From Neptuniibacter sp. (GTDB taxonomy: Bacteria; Pseudomonadota; Gammaproteobacteria; Pseudomonadales; Balneatricaceae): a stretch of 7,483 nt of DNA. The stretch spans positions 1 to 7,483 of the forward strand of contig JASBRM010000195.1 in assembly GCA_030149405.1 (NCBI GenBank). The letters are read 5' to 3'. Positions within the stretch are counted from its first letter, which is position 1, and each line of letters starts with the position of its first letter. The notes beneath the pieces were generated by a model that was given only the letters and a program-made list of their open reading frames with translations, did no database searches and was not told the DNA's origin. The translations under genes were made by a program, and so were the position numbers. This document shows, one piece after another, positions 6,808 through 7,483 of this stretch.

Positions 6808-7483
6808 CCGGCGCCAGTTCAACCTGCTGCTGGGTTGCGGGTTGCTCTCACCTCAGCTGCTAGCGGGTCAGAAAAGGTTGGTTTTCGCCTCTGCGGCAAA
6901 GCTGGCCAATGATCATTATGCCCTTGCTGTTGCATCCACAGATGGCCAAATTGCAGTAGAGCATAGGCTCCCTGCACGCGCCCATCATGTGGAACAACAC
7001 CCACATAAGCCTATTCTTGCGGTTGTGGGACGCAGACCCGAACAGTTTATTGACGTTATTGACTACCAGACGGGGAAGCTGATCAGACGGATCCTGAGTG
7101 AAGAAGGCTTCCATTTCTATGGTCACGCAATCTTCAGTGCTGATGGCCGTTATCTGATCAGTTCCGAAAACCATATTAGCTCCGGTGACGGGCAGATCGT
7201 TATACGTGATAGTGAGAAAAAATACTCGGTTGTCCGTCAATTCAGTTCAGGCGGTATAGGCCCCCATGAGCTGAAATTAATGCCAGATGGCAAAACGCTG
7301 GTGGTTGCCAATGGCGGCATCCTTACCCATCCGGATCAGGGCAGGAACAAGCTCAACATTGAAACAATGCAGCCATCACTCGCCTATATTGATATCACCT
7401 ATGGCAGGATTCTGGAGCAGCACTTCCTTCCCGATGAGTTACACAAACTGAGTATTCGGCATCTAGATATAAGTAACGACGGC
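6797..7483 (+). CDS. DUF1513 family Tat-exported beta-propeller protein, 3' end cut by window
   Basis: The window contains 229 codons with no stop; family members are about 350-370 residues, so the gene continues to the right. The N-terminus MGINRRQFNLLLG has a twin-arginine motif (Arg5-Arg6) followed by a hydrophobic stretch ending near LLAG-QK, so Tat export of a folded protein is likely. Blade-like repeats with xDG turns follow: GHAIFSADGRYL (109-120), IGPHELKLMPDGKTLVVANGG (154-174) and SIRHLDISNDG (219-229). The GIGPHEL, NGGILTHPD and LHKLSIRHL segments are hallmarks of DUF1513. Start ATG 6797 overlaps the preceding gene by 11 bp; AGGA (6780-6783) is 13 nt upstream, and a GTG at 6794 would be a slightly better spaced alternative. 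It is the fourth gene of the Fur-controlled operon. Function is unknown; the recurrent histidines suggest metal binding. Confidence 0.9.
   Translation, partial: MGINRRQFNLLLGCGLLSPQLLAGQKRLVFASAAKLANDHYALAVASTDGQIAVEHRLPARAHHVEQHPHKPILAVVGRRPEQFIDVIDYQTGKLIRRILSEEGFHFYGHAIFSADGRYLISSENHISSGDGQIVIRDSEKKYSVVRQFSSGGIGPHELKLMPDGKTLVVANGGILTHPDQGRNKLNIETMQPSLAYIDITYGRILEQHFLPDELHKLSIRHLDISNDG

Noticed and set aside
6860..7240. 126-codon open frame on the minus strand
   Set aside because: It lies wholly inside the DUF1513 gene, lacks a ribosome site, and its translation has no domain signature; the plus-strand frame has clear family motifs.

Overview
The window looks like chromosomal DNA of a free-living, probably marine gammaproteobacterium (Oceanospirillales/Pseudomonadales-like). 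This is inferred from the prlC / gamma-carbonic anhydrase neighbourhood, the Fur-type operator, and protein resemblance to families common in Pseudomonas, Marinobacter and relatives. Genus cannot be fixed from the sequence alone. No mobile element, CRISPR array, tRNA or rRNA was seen.

Left part (1-2801): housekeeping genes. A 5'-complete but window-truncated oligopeptidase A gene (prlC, M3 metallopeptidase) runs leftward from 1524. Across a 124-bp divergent spacer, a YrdA-type gamma-class carbonic anhydrase (1649-2194, GTG start) runs rightward. It overlaps an uncharacterised lipoprotein (2181-2801) that has a Cys-His-Asp pattern suggestive of a papain/NlpC-like fold.

Right part (2802-7483): a Fur-controlled operon. 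A strong Fur-box palindrome (2849-2863) lies on the -10 and spacer of a sigma70-like promoter (2836-2864). It drives, in order, a canonical imelysin/IrpA-like M75 protein (GxHxxE), a di-haem c-type oxidoreductase of the DHOR family, a second divergent imelysin-like protein (GxPxxE), and a Tat-exported DUF1513 beta-propeller protein that runs off the window. A rho-independent hairpin (4207-4237) separates the first gene from the other three, which overlap one another by 1 and 11 bp. This suggests abundant imelysin and lower, coupled expression of the rest.

All four products carry export signals, so the operon probably builds a periplasmic or envelope iron-handling module. Its ingredients (M75 domain, haem redox protein, Tat-exported partner) recall EfeUOB, but no permease is visible here. 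The same gene order is, as far as I recall, present in Pseudomonas aeruginosa (icmP region, PA4370-PA4373), so the cassette is known but its biochemistry is largely undefined. The most striking unexplained detail is a histidine recurring at the same place in four successive blade-like repeats of the DUF1513 protein.
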